Assembly (NCBI RefSeq): GCF_036170895.1
Contig: NZ_CP108036.1
Span: 4,839,501-4,903,500 of the forward strand
Direction of reading: 5' to 3'
Length of the DNA: 64,000 bases
Source of the DNA: Streptomyces erythrochromogenes
GTDB lineage: Bacteria > Actinomycetota > Actinomycetes > Streptomycetales > Streptomycetaceae
Shown piece by piece: positions 1 to 8,569 of this stretch; position 1 is the stretch's first letter; each line of letters opens with the position of its first letter. Position numbers and translations under genes: made by a program. Under the pieces are notes generated by a model. The model did not search any database. It had not been told where the DNA came from and saw nothing but the letters and a program-made list of their open reading frames with translations.

Positions 1-985
1 GGCCGGGCACCTCGGGCGTGAGCGCGTCCCGGAACACCTTCGTGGACTCGGGGTTCTGCTTGCACTGCCACACGCCGTGCGGGCAGTAGTCGGTGATGGT
101 GTGGTAGAGCGGCTTGTGCTGCGCGATCCACTGCAGCATGCGCCGCACGTACTCCGGGTTGTCGCCGCGCCGGAACAGGCCCCACTCCGGGTACGAGATC
201 GCTTTGCGGTGTGCCCGCGCGAAGTCGACGTGCTTCTGGAGCCCGTACGGCTGGGAGATCTGGTCGTCGAAGTCCTGCCCGGGACCCTGGTCGTACGAAT
301 CCATCCCGATGATGTCGACGTAGTCGTCACCCGGGTAGCACTTCGTCCAGCCGATCGCGTCCGTACCCCTGTTCGGGGCGAAGTCGAACTTGAACTTCTG
401 GCCCGGCACGGCGCGCATCACGGTGACGATGCGCCGCCAGTACAGCTTCCAGTTCGCCGGATCGGGGCGGCAGCGGTGGGTGTAGGTGACGCCGTTCATC
501 TCCCAGCCGAGCACGATTACGGTGTCCGGCACGCCCAGCGACACCAGCCGCTCGGCGAGCCTGCGGAAGTGCTCGTCGTACTTGCCCTGCGCGCCCGCCC
601 GGATCAGCCGGACCACCTGCTGGTCGGGCACCCGGGCCTCGTTGCGCGCCTGCATGGGCACGTTGAGGACGAACATCCGGTCGTCGTCCGCCCGGCGCCA
701 CCGCGCCCAGTCCTCCAGGAAGGAGACCCGGCCCTCGATGCCCGCCCACTGGTCGCCGGGGAGATAGGTGTGGCCGACCCGGATCTCCCTCCCGCCGAGC
801 CAGCGCGAGAGGTACGGGATGCGGGCCACCCCGTCCGGCCCGTAGTGGAGATAGGCGCCCACGGCGGGGCCGGAGTCCACGGTCCGGTTCTCGTCCGGCG
901 CCGCGAGGGCGGCCCCGGTGGCGAGCAGTCCGGCCGTGACCGTACCGACGCAGGTGCTCGCCAGTCGGCGGCGTGGTGTGGGCAT
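1..985 (-). CDS. GH26-like secreted glycoside hydrolase (3' end outside window)
   Basis: The reading frame runs off the left edge, leaving 328 codons from an ATG at 985, preceded on the minus strand by a GGGAG ribosome site. The N-terminus is basic and then hydrophobic (about residues 1-26, ending ALAAP), a secretion signal. The body matches the GH26 (beta-mannanase-like) TIM barrel: LGWEMNG carries the likely acid/base Glu and ISYPEWGL the likely nucleophile Glu. Known GH26 enzymes cut beta-1,4-mannan or mixed-linkage glucan; the substrate here is not predictable. It is divergent from an ATP-grasp/FAD enzyme pair, a layout compatible with the edge of an exopolysaccharide cluster (inference). 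Confidence 0.8.
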   Translation of the reverse strand, partial: MPTPRRRLASTCVGTVTAGLLATGAALAAPDENRTVDSGPAVGAYLHYGPDGVARIPYLSRWLGGREIRVGHTYLPGDQWAGIEGRVSFLEDWARWRRADDDRMFVLNVPMQARNEARVPDQQVVRLIRAGAQGKYDEHFRRLAERLVSLGVPDTVIVLGWEMNGVTYTHRCRPDPANWKLYWRRIVTVMRAVPGQKFKFDFAPNRGTDAIGWTKCYPGDDYVDIIGMDSYDQGPGQDFDDQISQPYGLQKHVDFARAHRKAISYPEWGLFRRGDNPEYVRRMLQWIAQHKPLYHTITDYCPHGVWQCKQNPESTKVFRDALTPEVPG

Positions 986-1135
986 GGCGTCTCCCGAGCT
1001 TTCCTGAATCGGTGTGCTTGCGAAAGACGTTAGGCATCACATCCGACGAATGGCCTGTTCGGTGACTGCCGCGTAGGCCATTAGCAGCTGCACATCACCC
1101 CCGCTTGGTCCGACTAGGTGAAAGACACCCTTGCC
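986..1135. promoter_or_regulatory. divergent promoter region between glycosidase and ATP-grasp gene
   Basis: These 150 bases separate two divergently read genes and are less GC-rich than the flanks. They must contain both promoters. I could not assign -35/-10 elements or an operator with confidence. Confidence 0.4.
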
Positions 1136-2551
1136 ATGCACGCGTTCGCCAACCATGTGCCCGCCGTTGTCCTCAGACTCGACCGCAATCCGTTCCACCA
1201 CGGAACCCTCGGCGCCGTCAGATCCCTTGGCCGCAAGGGCGTGGAGGTCCATGCCGTCGTCGAGGCCGGGGGAGGACCCATGGGGCGTTCGCGGTACCTG
1301 CGCGCAGTGCATCCGGGGCCCGTCGGCGGGCTGGACCCGGAGACGCCCGAGGCCCTGCTGGAGTGCCTGAACGGGGTGTCGGACCTGATCGGCCGTCCGG
1401 CCGTGCTCATCGCGATGGACGACCTGAGCGCCATCGCCGTGTCCCGGGTCGCCCCGATGCTCCGCGAGCGTTTCCGGATCCCCCATCAGCCCGACAACCT
1501 GCCCGCCCGGGTGGCCGACAAGGCCGAGCTGTCGCGGCTCTGCGCACGGTGGGACGTACCGCACCCGGAGACCGTGGTCCCGGCGAGCGGAGCCGAGGCG
1601 GCGGAGGCGGCCTGGCGGTTGGGCCTGCCGGTGGTGGCCAAGTGGAGCCGGCCCTGGCTGCTGCCCTCCGGGGCGGACGGGCTGCGCAGCACCACGCTGG
1701 TCCACACCACGGCCGAGGCGCGCCGGCTGTACGAGCGCTCCGCGCAGGCGGGGAGCCGGCTGCTGCTCCAGCGGTTCCTGCCGGCCGGGCCGGACACCGA
1801 CTGGTTCTTCCACGGCGCCTTCACCCGCGGCGGGCAGCCGCTGCTCGCCGGTTCGGGCCGCAAGGAGCTGTCCTGGCCGGTGCGCACGGGGCTGACGGCG
1901 GTGGGGCGGTGGCTGCCGGACCCGGCGGTGGAGGAGGCGGCGCTGCGGCTCGCCGAACGCCTCGGCTACCAGGGGATCCTGGACCTGGACTTCCGCCGTG
2001 ACGAGCGCGGGGTCTTCCGGCTGGTGGACTTCAACCCCCGCCCGGGCGCGCAGTTCAGGCTGTTCACGGACACGGCCGGACTGGATGTGGTGCAGGCGAT
2101 GTACCTGGATCTGACGGGCCAACGGGTCCCGCAGCCCTCGGGCGGCGCGGGCCGCGTCTTCGTCGCGGAGAACTACGCGCTGCTGGCGGCGGTCCGGGGC
2201 CGTTCGCTGCCGCGGCGCCGTCCGGCGGCGGACCCCGCGCCCCCGAAGCCGGGACCGGCCGCGGAGCGGGGGCAGGTCGCCGAGCGGGCGCAGGTCGAGG
2301 CGGCCTGGTTCGCGTCGGACGACCTCCGGCCGTTCCTGGCCATGCTCGCGGCGTTCCTGGGGCGCGGCGCGGCCAAGGGGGTCCGGGTCCTGCGGGGCGT
2401 GCCGGCGCAGGGCCGCCGCACCGCGCGTGCGGTCGTCCGCGCGCCCCGGCAGCGCGGGCGGGAGCAGCCGGGCGTGACCTCCGCCGGGGCGGTCTCCCGT
2501 CCCGTCCCGCCGGAGGCCTCGGCCGAGCCGGACGAACTGGTGACCCGTTGA
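1136..2551 (+). CDS. ATP-grasp domain protein, carboxylate-amine ligase type
   Basis: About 471 residues. The first 330 form an ATP-grasp fold: a preATP-grasp domain, the segment LPVVAKWSRPW with the ATP-contacting Lys, and the metal-binding end GILDLDFRR then LVDFNPRPGAQF. Such enzymes activate a carboxylate as acyl-phosphate and join it to an amine or thiol. The last 120 residues are Arg/Pro/Ala-rich and probably disordered. I start at ATG 1136 (MHAFANHV); an in-frame GTG at 1118 is the alternative and neither has a strong ribosome site. The FAD enzyme follows 58 bases downstream and likely shares the transcript, suggesting a joint role in making or decorating a small molecule or polymer (inference). 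Confidence 0.75.
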   Translation: MHAFANHVPAVVLRLDRNPFHHGTLGAVRSLGRKGVEVHAVVEAGGGPMGRSRYLRAVHPGPVGGLDPETPEALLECLNGVSDLIGRPAVLIAMDDLSAIAVSRVAPMLRERFRIPHQPDNLPARVADKAELSRLCARWDVPHPETVVPASGAEAAEAAWRLGLPVVAKWSRPWLLPSGADGLRSTTLVHTTAEARRLYERSAQAGSRLLLQRFLPAGPDTDWFFHGAFTRGGQPLLAGSGRKELSWPVRTGLTAVGRWLPDPAVEEAALRLAERLGYQGILDLDFRRDERGVFRLVDFNPRPGAQFRLFTDTAGLDVVQAMYLDLTGQRVPQPSGGAGRVFVAENYALLAAVRGRSLPRRRPAADPAPPKPGPAAERGQVAERAQVEAAWFASDDLRPFLAMLAAFLGRGAAKGVRVLRGVPAQGRRTARAVVRAPRQRGREQPGVTSAGAVSRPVPPEASAEPDELVTR

Positions 2552-2609
2552 CCGGGTCCGGACCGGCGGTCGGGGCCGGGCAGGTGACCGAGGTGCTGGA
2601 GGAGCGGTC

Positions 2610-3920
2610 GTGACGCGGATCGACGATCTCGTGGTGATCGGCGCGGGCCCGTACGGGCTGTCGATCGCCGCCCACGCGGCCGGCGCGGGTCTCGGTGTAC
2701 GGGTGCTGGGGCGGCCCATGGCCTCGTGGCGCGACCACATGCCCGACGGCATGTACCTGAAGTCGGAGCCGTGGTCCTCCAACCTGTCCGCGCCGGACGG
2801 GCGGCACACCCTGGCCCAGTACTGCGCTTCCCTCGGCACCATCGCGGAACACGGCACTCCGCTGCCCATCGGCACGTTCAGCGCGTACGGGATGTGGTTC
2901 GCCCGGCACGCCGGGCCGCAGGTGGAGGAGGTGACCGTCACGGAGGTGACCCCGCAGGGCGACGGCTTCCGCGTCCGCACCGCCGAGGGACCGCCCCTGC
3001 TCGCCCGCACGGTCGCCGTCGCGGTCGGGGTGATGCCCTTCACCCGCTACCCCGAGGCGCTGGCGGGCCTCCCGCCCGCCCACTACTCGCACAGCAGCGG
3101 CCACCGGGACCTGTCCGGCTTCGCCGGCCGCGAGGTCGCCGTGCTCGGGGCCGGGCAGGCGGCCCTGGAGACCGCCGCCCTGCTGGCCGAGCAGGGTGCG
3201 CGGCCGTGCCTGGTGGCCCGGCGCTCCCGGCTGAACTGGAACACCGTCCCGCAGCCGCTGAGCAGGCCCGCGCTGCGCGCCCTGCGCGAGCCGCACAGCG
3301 GCCTCGGAACGGGCTGGCGCAGCTGGGCGTGGTCGGAGCTGCCCTGGGCGGTGCGCCGGCTGCCCGCGCACACCCGGGAGCGGATCGCGGCGACCGCGCT
3401 GGGCCCGGCCGGCGCCTGGTGGCTGCGGGACCGCTTCGAGCGGCGCGTGCCGGCGCTGCTGGGGCACCGGCTGCACCGGGTGGTGGCGGCGGGCGAGCGG
3501 ACACGGCTCGGGCTGACCTCACCCGCGGGCGAATCGGTGGTCCTGGACGTCGCCCACGTCATCGCGGCCACCGGCTTCGTTCCGGACCTGGCCCGGCTGG
3601 GAATGCTCGACGCGGGGCTGCGCGCGGCGCTGATGACCGTGGGCGGCGGCAGGGCCCCGGAACTGGACCCCGGCTTCGAGTCCTCGTGGCCCGGACTGTT
3701 CTTCGCGGGGCTGCTGGCGGCTCCCTCATTCGGCCCTTCCATGCGATTCGTGCACGGCGCGGGCTTCACGGCGGGGAGACTGGTGAGAGGAGTCCGCAAG
3801 CGCCTCGGTGCCCGGGGCCCGCGGCCGGGCTCCCCCGGTGTCGCCCGGCTCGTCCGGGCTGCTTCCCCCGGGCCGGCTCCGGGGGTACCCCCAGGGCATC
3901 CGAAGACGTACCTGCGGTGA
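2610..3920 (+). CDS. FAD/NAD(P)-dependent oxidoreductase, flavin monooxygenase-like
   Basis: 436 residues, GTG start preceded by GGAGGAG at 2598-2604. Two dinucleotide-binding motifs are visible: GAGPYG near residue 12 for FAD and GAGQAA near residue 186 for NAD(P)H. MASWRDHMPDGMYLKSEPW near residues 40-58 and the C-terminal ATGF motif resemble the SidA/lysine N-hydroxylase and flavin-monooxygenase superfamily. The likely reaction is NADPH-dependent oxygenation of an amine or carbon; the substrate is unknown. The C-terminal 40 residues are Arg/Pro-rich. Pairing with the upstream ATP-grasp ligase suggests one pathway. Confidence 0.75.
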   Translation: MTRIDDLVVIGAGPYGLSIAAHAAGAGLGVRVLGRPMASWRDHMPDGMYLKSEPWSSNLSAPDGRHTLAQYCASLGTIAEHGTPLPIGTFSAYGMWFARHAGPQVEEVTVTEVTPQGDGFRVRTAEGPPLLARTVAVAVGVMPFTRYPEALAGLPPAHYSHSSGHRDLSGFAGREVAVLGAGQAALETAALLAEQGARPCLVARRSRLNWNTVPQPLSRPALRALREPHSGLGTGWRSWAWSELPWAVRRLPAHTRERIAATALGPAGAWWLRDRFERRVPALLGHRLHRVVAAGERTRLGLTSPAGESVVLDVAHVIAATGFVPDLARLGMLDAGLRAALMTVGGGRAPELDPGFESSWPGLFFAGLLAAPSFGPSMRFVHGAGFTAGRLVRGVRKRLGARGPRPGSPGVARLVRAASPGPAPGVPPGHPKTYLR

Positions 3921-3945
3921 GACCCGCAGTGAGAAGGGGTCCGTG

Positions 3946-4239
3946 ATGAGCACGGAGCGAGCGCAGGGCCGCGGCTGGGTACGCATTCCCGCCAGCCGCG
4001 GCGAACAGTCCGCCACGGGCATGACCGCCGGGCAGGACCGGTCCGCGTACCAGGGACCGTATGCGGGTCCGTATCCGGGACCGTACGCGGGCCCGTACGC
4101 GACGGCCGCCGCCACCGACCAGGCCACGATCTACCTCTCCGTCGTCCAGCGCTGGCGGGAGGCCGGGCGCACCCTTCCGGGGCATCCCGACGAGGAGTGG
4201 GAGCGGCTGATCTCCCAGCCCTGCTGGCCCGGCCGCTAG
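3946..4239 (+). CDS. small GPY-repeat protein coupled to a SpoIIE phosphatase
   Basis: 97 residues from ATG 3946 with a GAGAAGGGG ribosome site. No known domain is recognised. Residues about 32-50 hold a Gly-Pro-Tyr repeat (GPYAGPYPGPYAGPYA), followed by a charged, probably helical tail with WREAGRTLPGHPDEEWERL. There is no signal peptide, so it should be cytosolic. The stop at 4239 lies only 3-12 bases before the possible starts of the SpoIIE gene, so the two are co-translated. A partner or anchoring role for the phosphatase is plausible but not shown. It could also simply be a lineage-specific hypothetical. Confidence 0.65.
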   Translation: MSTERAQGRGWVRIPASRGEQSATGMTAGQDRSAYQGPYAGPYPGPYAGPYATAAATDQATIYLSVVQRWREAGRTLPGHPDEEWERLISQPCWPGR

Positions 4240-4251
4240 GGGGTGCGGACG

Positions 4252-6339
4252 GTGGCAGCGGCAGAGCGCGACGGACCAGGGCCGGCCCGGCGGACCCCCG
4301 TGACCGACGCCGGGGAGCGGCTCGCGCTGAACGGCATGGGCAGCTTCGAGTGGGACCTGGGCACGGGGACGGTGGCGCTGGACGCGGCCGCCATGGCCGT
4401 GTTCGACCTGGAGCCGGAGGAGTACGACGGCACCGCGGAGGGCGCCGCGCTGCGCGTGCGGCCCGAGGACGCGGCCCGGCTGCGCGAGACCATCGCCGGC
4501 GTCCTGGAGGAGCGCGGGGAGACGTTCGGCGCGTACTTCACGGTGCACCGGCGCGACGGCCGCGACCAGTGGACGCACACCACGGGCCGGGTGGTGCGGG
4601 ACGCCGAGGGCCAGGCGCTGCACATCGCCGGGATCGTCCGGGACGCGGCGGCGGAACTGGCCCACGCGACGCTGCTGCGCAAGCTGGAGGCGGCGCGCGC
4701 CCAGCAGACGACGATCGTGCAGCGGACCACCGAGGCCCTGTCGCGGGCGGTGACGGTCGACGACGTCACGGCCGCGCTGACCGGGGCGGGCGCGTTGGAG
4801 CGGCTCGGGGCGGACGGGCTGGCCCTGGGACTGGTCGAGGGCGGCACCATGAAGATCATCGCGCTGAGCGGGGAGTCGCTGGAGATCCTCAGCGAGCGCC
4901 GGTTCACCCGGATGGACGGGTCGCTGCCGCTCTCGCACGCCGTGCTGACCAGGCAGGCACGTTTCGTCACCTCGCTGACCCAGCTCGGCGGCGAGTTCCC
5001 GCTCCTCGCGGACTACCTGAACCGCATCCGGTTCGACGCCGCCGCCTACCTGCCGCTGATCGCCCAGGCCAAGGCCATCGGCGGTCTGGTGCTCTTCTAC
5101 CGGCAGCGCGAGGAGTTCAGCCCGGAGGAGCGCAACCTGTGCCTGGGCCTGGCGGGCATCGTGGCCCAGTCGCTGCAGCGGGCGCTCCTCTTCGACCAGG
5201 AGCGGGAGTTCGCGACGGGCCTGCAGGCGGCCATGCTGCCGCGCCGGATCCCGGAGATCTCCGGCGGGGAGATCGCGGTCCGCTACCACGCCGCGTGGAG
5301 CGGGCGGGAGGTCGGCGGTGACTGGTACGACGTGATCGCGCTGCCCCGCAACCGGGTCGGCATCGTGGTGGGCGACGTACAGGGCCACGACACGCACGCG
5401 GCGGCCATCATGGGCCAGCTGCGGATCGCGCTGCGGGCGTACGCGGGGGAGGGCCACCCGCCGTCCACCGTGCTGGCGCGGGCCTCGCGCTTCCTCGCCG
5501 AGCTGGACACCGAGCGCTTCGCCACCTGCATGTACGCGCAGGTGGACCTGGAGACGGGCGGCGTGCGCGCGGTCCGCGCGGGCCACCTCGGCCCGCTGAT
5601 CCGGCACACGGACGGGCGAACGGGCTGGCCCAACGTGCGCGGCGGTCTCCCGCTGGGCCTGGCCTCCGCCTTCGAGCAGGAGGAGTTCCCCGAGACGCAG
5701 CTGGACCTGGTCCCCGGCGAGACGCTCGTGCTGTGCACCGACGGCCTCGTGGAGGAGCCCGGTACGACCATCACCGCGGGCATGGACGCCCTCGCCCACG
5801 CGGTGCGCAGCGGCCCCCAGGGCGCCGGGGCGCTCGCCGACCACCTCTCGGACCGGCTGTGGGAGCGCTGGGGCTCCGGGGACGACGTGGCCCTGCTGGT
5901 GCTGCGCCGGGCCCCCGACCCCGGCACCCACCGGGCGCCGCGCATCCACCAGTACATCCACCAGGCGGACCCGGAAGGCCTCTCGGACGCCCGCTACGCC
6001 CTGCGCCAGGCCCTGCGCGACTGGGGTGTGCCGGAGCTCGCCGACGACGTGGAGCTGGCTGCGGGGGAGCTGCTGGTCAACGCCCTGCTGCACACCGACG
6101 GCGGGGCGGTGCTGACCATGGAGGTGCTGCCGGAGCCGGTGCGGCGGATCCGGCTGTGGGTCAAGGACCGCTCCAGCGTGTGGCCGCGCCGGCGCAGCCC
6201 GGGCGAGGCCGCCACCACGGGGCGCGGGCTGCTGCTGGTGGACGCCCTGGCCACGCACTGGGGCGTGGAGTCCCGGGGCGACGGCAAGGCGGTGTGGTGC
6301 GAGTTCGACGTCGGCGGCACCCCCCGGAGCGCGGGGTGA
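4252..6339 (+). CDS. PAS-GAF-SpoIIE phosphatase-HATPase signalling protein
   Basis: About 695 residues. Order: PAS-like sensor (about 25-130), GAF domain (about 155-320), PP2C/SpoIIE phosphatase (about 330-550) with GGDWYD, the metal-binding GDVQGHD and GDDVALLVLR, and a C-terminal GHKL anti-sigma kinase-like domain (about 560-690) with N-box ELLVNALLH and GRGLLLVDAL. Family knowledge: such proteins dephosphorylate anti-sigma-factor antagonists and may also phosphorylate or bind them, linking a sensed cue to an alternative sigma factor. No sigma or antagonist gene is adjacent. GTG 4252 has GGGGG 9 bases upstream; GTG 4243 is in frame but too close to that site. Confidence 0.9.
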   Translation: MAAAERDGPGPARRTPVTDAGERLALNGMGSFEWDLGTGTVALDAAAMAVFDLEPEEYDGTAEGAALRVRPEDAARLRETIAGVLEERGETFGAYFTVHRRDGRDQWTHTTGRVVRDAEGQALHIAGIVRDAAAELAHATLLRKLEAARAQQTTIVQRTTEALSRAVTVDDVTAALTGAGALERLGADGLALGLVEGGTMKIIALSGESLEILSERRFTRMDGSLPLSHAVLTRQARFVTSLTQLGGEFPLLADYLNRIRFDAAAYLPLIAQAKAIGGLVLFYRQREEFSPEERNLCLGLAGIVAQSLQRALLFDQEREFATGLQAAMLPRRIPEISGGEIAVRYHAAWSGREVGGDWYDVIALPRNRVGIVVGDVQGHDTHAAAIMGQLRIALRAYAGEGHPPSTVLARASRFLAELDTERFATCMYAQVDLETGGVRAVRAGHLGPLIRHTDGRTGWPNVRGGLPLGLASAFEQEEFPETQLDLVPGETLVLCTDGLVEEPGTTITAGMDALAHAVRSGPQGAGALADHLSDRLWERWGSGDDVALLVLRRAPDPGTHRAPRIHQYIHQADPEGLSDARYALRQALRDWGVPELADDVELAAGELLVNALLHTDGGAVLTMEVLPEPVRRIRLWVKDRSSVWPRRRSPGEAATTGRGLLLVDALATHWGVESRGDGKAVWCEFDVGGTPRSAG

Positions 6340-6410
6340 CCGGCCGGACACGCCGAGTTGTGGGCGGCGGGAGCCGGGGCGATGATGCCGACCATGGAAC
6401 GGAACGCGCT

Positions 6411-6584
6411 GTGCGCAGGCTGAGCAAGGGTGCCGTGACCGGCATCCTCGCCGCGCTGCTGCTGGCCGCCGGAGTGCCGACGGTCGTGGACTGGACGACG
6501 GGACGGCCGCACGCGGACCCCGGGTGCCAGGCGGTTGCCTTCATGTCGATGACGGGCGTCGCGCCCGAGTGCCGGTCCCGGTAG
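6411..6584 (+). CDS. putative 57-residue membrane or secreted peptide
   Basis: A GTG-initiated frame of 57 codons. It has a basic start (MRRLSKG), a hydrophobic stretch ILAALLLAAGVPTVV and a short tail with two Cys (PGCQAV, PECRSR). This fits a single-pass or secreted microprotein with a possible disulfide. The ribosome site is weak (GGAACG) and I recognise no homologue, so it may be spurious. It sits between the SpoIIE gene and the heptamer repeat. Confidence 0.35.
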   Translation: MRRLSKGAVTGILAALLLAAGVPTVVDWTTGRPHADPGCQAVAFMSMTGVAPECRSR

Positions 6585-6604
6585 CGGCGGCTACCGGGAA
6601 GACG

Positions 6605-6709
6605 CCACGGCCCACGGCCCACGGCCCACGGCCCACGGCCCACGGCCCACGGCCCACGGCCCACGGCCCACGGCCCACGGCCCACGGCCCACGGCCCACG
6701 GCCCACGGC
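6605..6709. repeat. 15 perfect tandem copies of the heptamer CCACGGC
   Basis: From 6605 to 6709 the unit CCACGGC repeats exactly 15 times (105 bases) with no substitution. It is intergenic, 20 bases after the stop of the small putative ORF and 11 bases before the stop of the convergent secreted-protein gene. Perfect identity implies recent or continuing slippage, and copy number should vary between strains. Seven is not a multiple of three, so any frame read through it would shift. Confidence 0.97.
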
Positions 6710-6720
6710 CGCGCACGGGT

Positions 6721-7158
6721 TCAGTGGCTGCGGACCTCGACGTCCCGCCTGTCCTGGGCGACCGTGGCGACCGACTTCGGCATCAGGCCCGAGAGGTGGA
6801 TCTCCTGGAGCTCGGCGGTGACCACCGCGTGGCCCGGGCGCACGTTCACCCAGCGGCCCGGGGCCGTGGCCACCCACCGGCGCTCCGTGCCGTCGCAGAC
6901 GGGCTGCTCCGCGCCGATGCTCACCCGGCCGCCCTCGTGCTCGACGGTCGCCTTGATCTGCATCGCCCCCGTGGGTGAAGCCTGCTCGCAGTGGTACGAC
7001 CCGGAAAGGGTGACGGTGCCGTCGCCCGCGACGTACGCGTCGTGATGTACGGAAATACCTTGATTGAAAACGGTGGCGCCGGCCGGGGCGGAGAACAACG
7101 TGGTGGCGGCCAGTGCCGAGAAGGCCGCAAGGGCCATTCGGCGGGGGGTGACGCGCAT
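6721..7158 (-). CDS. small secreted protein, DUF6299-like
   Basis: 145 residues from an ATG at 7158 with GGAGGAAG directly upstream on the minus strand. A signal peptide is clear: basic MRVTPRR, a hydrophobic core and an APAGA cleavage region near residue 27. The mature part has two Cys (SYHCEQ, PVCDGTERRW) and a beta-rich pattern GTVTLSGSYHCE...PGRW typical of the Streptomyces DUF6299 family as I remember it. Function unknown. The heptamer repeat lies immediately beyond its stop, where a terminator would be expected. Confidence 0.7.
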   Translation of the reverse strand: MRVTPRRMALAAFSALAATTLFSAPAGATVFNQGISVHHDAYVAGDGTVTLSGSYHCEQASPTGAMQIKATVEHEGGRVSIGAEQPVCDGTERRWVATAPGRWVNVRPGHAVVTAELQEIHLSGLMPKSVATVAQDRRDVEVRSH

Positions 7159-7313
7159 TCTTCCTCCAGGGGGTGTGGGCGGCGGTATTCCGCCGGAACG
7201 CATTGTGCTGGCAGGTGGCCGTACGCACTCGCTCCCCGCACTCGTGTCGGTGTGTGCAATTGCCTGCCCGGGCGCGTGAAACTGGCCGCAATACGTCCCC
7301 GAAGGGATCTTGC

Positions 7314-7898
7314 ATGCGCCAGCCCGCCCTCCCCGCCCTCGTCCTCCTCCCGCTGCTGCTGTTCGGAGCCTCCGCCTGCCAGAGCGTCCCCGAGGGAGCC
7401 GCCCTCGCCCCGGCCGCGGCGCCGGCCGTCCCGGTGGACGACGGCGCTCCGGGCGGCGAGGCCGGTCCCGTCCGGCCGGGCGCGAAGGACGCCCATGTAG
7501 GTGACGCCGTACGGGTGCACGGCACGCAGGTCGGTCGCCACCTGGAAGTCGTGCTCGGCGCCTACGTGGACCCGGCGATCAGCGCCGACAAGAACTTCGC
7601 CCCGCCCGCCGGCAAGCGCTGGGTGGCCGCCTCGATGTCCTTCGTCAACGTGGGCGGTGCCTCGTACGGGGCTCTCGGACGCATGTGGGCGCACGACGGC
7701 GCGGGGCAGCGCCACCCGGTGGTGCCCACCGGTGAGCTGACGACCGGCAAACCGATCGTCTTCGATTCCCTGGAGGTCGGTGAGCGGGCAGAGGGGTGGG
7801 TGGTGTTCGAAGTCCCGGAAAACGCGCGCATTGTGCGGCTCGAATACCAGGACGCGAACATCAGGGCGAATACCGGAGAGGGTTTCTGGGCCGTCTAG
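7314..7898 (+). CDS. putative lipoprotein with a DUF4352-like domain
   Basis: 194 residues. The N-terminus has a hydrophobic signal LVLLPLLLFGASAC with Cys near residue 22 as probable lipid-modified residue; the lipobox (ASAC) is slightly atypical. After an Ala/Pro linker, residues 65-194 form a beta-sandwich-like segment (GKRWVAASMSFVNVG ... GWVVFEVPENARIVRLEYQD) of the DUF4352 type found in extracytoplasmic lipoproteins. A GAAGGGA ribosome site precedes ATG 7314. It is divergent from the secreted DUF6299-like gene. Function unknown. Confidence 0.7.
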   Translation: MRQPALPALVLLPLLLFGASACQSVPEGAALAPAAAPAVPVDDGAPGGEAGPVRPGAKDAHVGDAVRVHGTQVGRHLEVVLGAYVDPAISADKNFAPPAGKRWVAASMSFVNVGGASYGALGRMWAHDGAGQRHPVVPTGELTTGKPIVFDSLEVGERAEGWVVFEVPENARIVRLEYQDANIRANTGEGFWAV

Positions 7899-7955
7899 CC
7901 CGCCCGGGTGAAAGGCCGTGAAAGGCCCGGGCGCGGGACCACTAGGGTGCGGCGC

Positions 7956-8450
7956 ATGACTTCTACTCAAGCCGAAATCGACCGGTCCCAGCTCGGCACC
8001 CTTTCGGTGCTCGCCTGGATCGGCGACCCCTCCGAGGCGCACGACATCCCGTACCTCCTCGCCTACACCCTGGGCGACGGCCCGGGCGGCCGGGAGGCGG
8101 GCGAGGCGGCGGCCCGCGGGCTGCTGGAGGAGATCGGCCTGCCCATCGGCGACGTCGTCATGGACGGCACCCGCAACCCGGCCGGCTTCCCGGTGCAGAT
8201 CCTTTTGGAGGGCAACCAGATCGCGCTCACCCTGCCCGGGATGAACGCGCAGTGCACCGCCCCCGACGAGTGGGTCGCCGCGGCGGACGAGAGCGGGCAG
8301 GCGTACTTCCTCTTCGCCACGCGCGCCTGGCCCGAGGCGGTCCCGGGGCGGCCGGTCGACGCGAAGACCCTCCAGGCCTTCGCGGGCGACGAGGAGGTCC
8401 TCACGGCCAGCGCCCACTGCGTGCTCACCGTGCGGCGCCTGCAGAAGTAG
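7956..8450 (+). CDS. conserved hypothetical, DUF5949-like
   Basis: 164 residues, cytosolic, no transmembrane segment. It resembles the actinomycete family called DUF5949: a segment LGTLSVLAWIGDP near the start, then PYLLAYTLGDG, and a tail with AYFLFATRAWPEAVPG and FAGDEE. Function unknown. A -10 hexamer TAGGGT at 7943-7948 lies 7 bases before the ATG, so the mRNA is probably leaderless; there is no ribosome site. Confidence 0.7.
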   Translation: MTSTQAEIDRSQLGTLSVLAWIGDPSEAHDIPYLLAYTLGDGPGGREAGEAAARGLLEEIGLPIGDVVMDGTRNPAGFPVQILLEGNQIALTLPGMNAQCTAPDEWVAAADESGQAYFLFATRAWPEAVPGRPVDAKTLQAFAGDEEVLTASAHCVLTVRRLQK

Positions 8451-8569
8451 CCGCCGGCCGGGCGCCCGCCACCGCCCCACCTGCTCCGGCCGCCGGGCTC
8501 CCAGCCTGCCCGGTGGCCGGCCCCTTCCCGCCGGGGGCTCCGCTCAGGGCCTGCCTCCGGAGTCTTGCC

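Noticed and set aside
6605..6709. The heptamer array as a CRISPR array.
   Set aside because: Seven-base units without spacers or cas genes; it is a simple tandem repeat.
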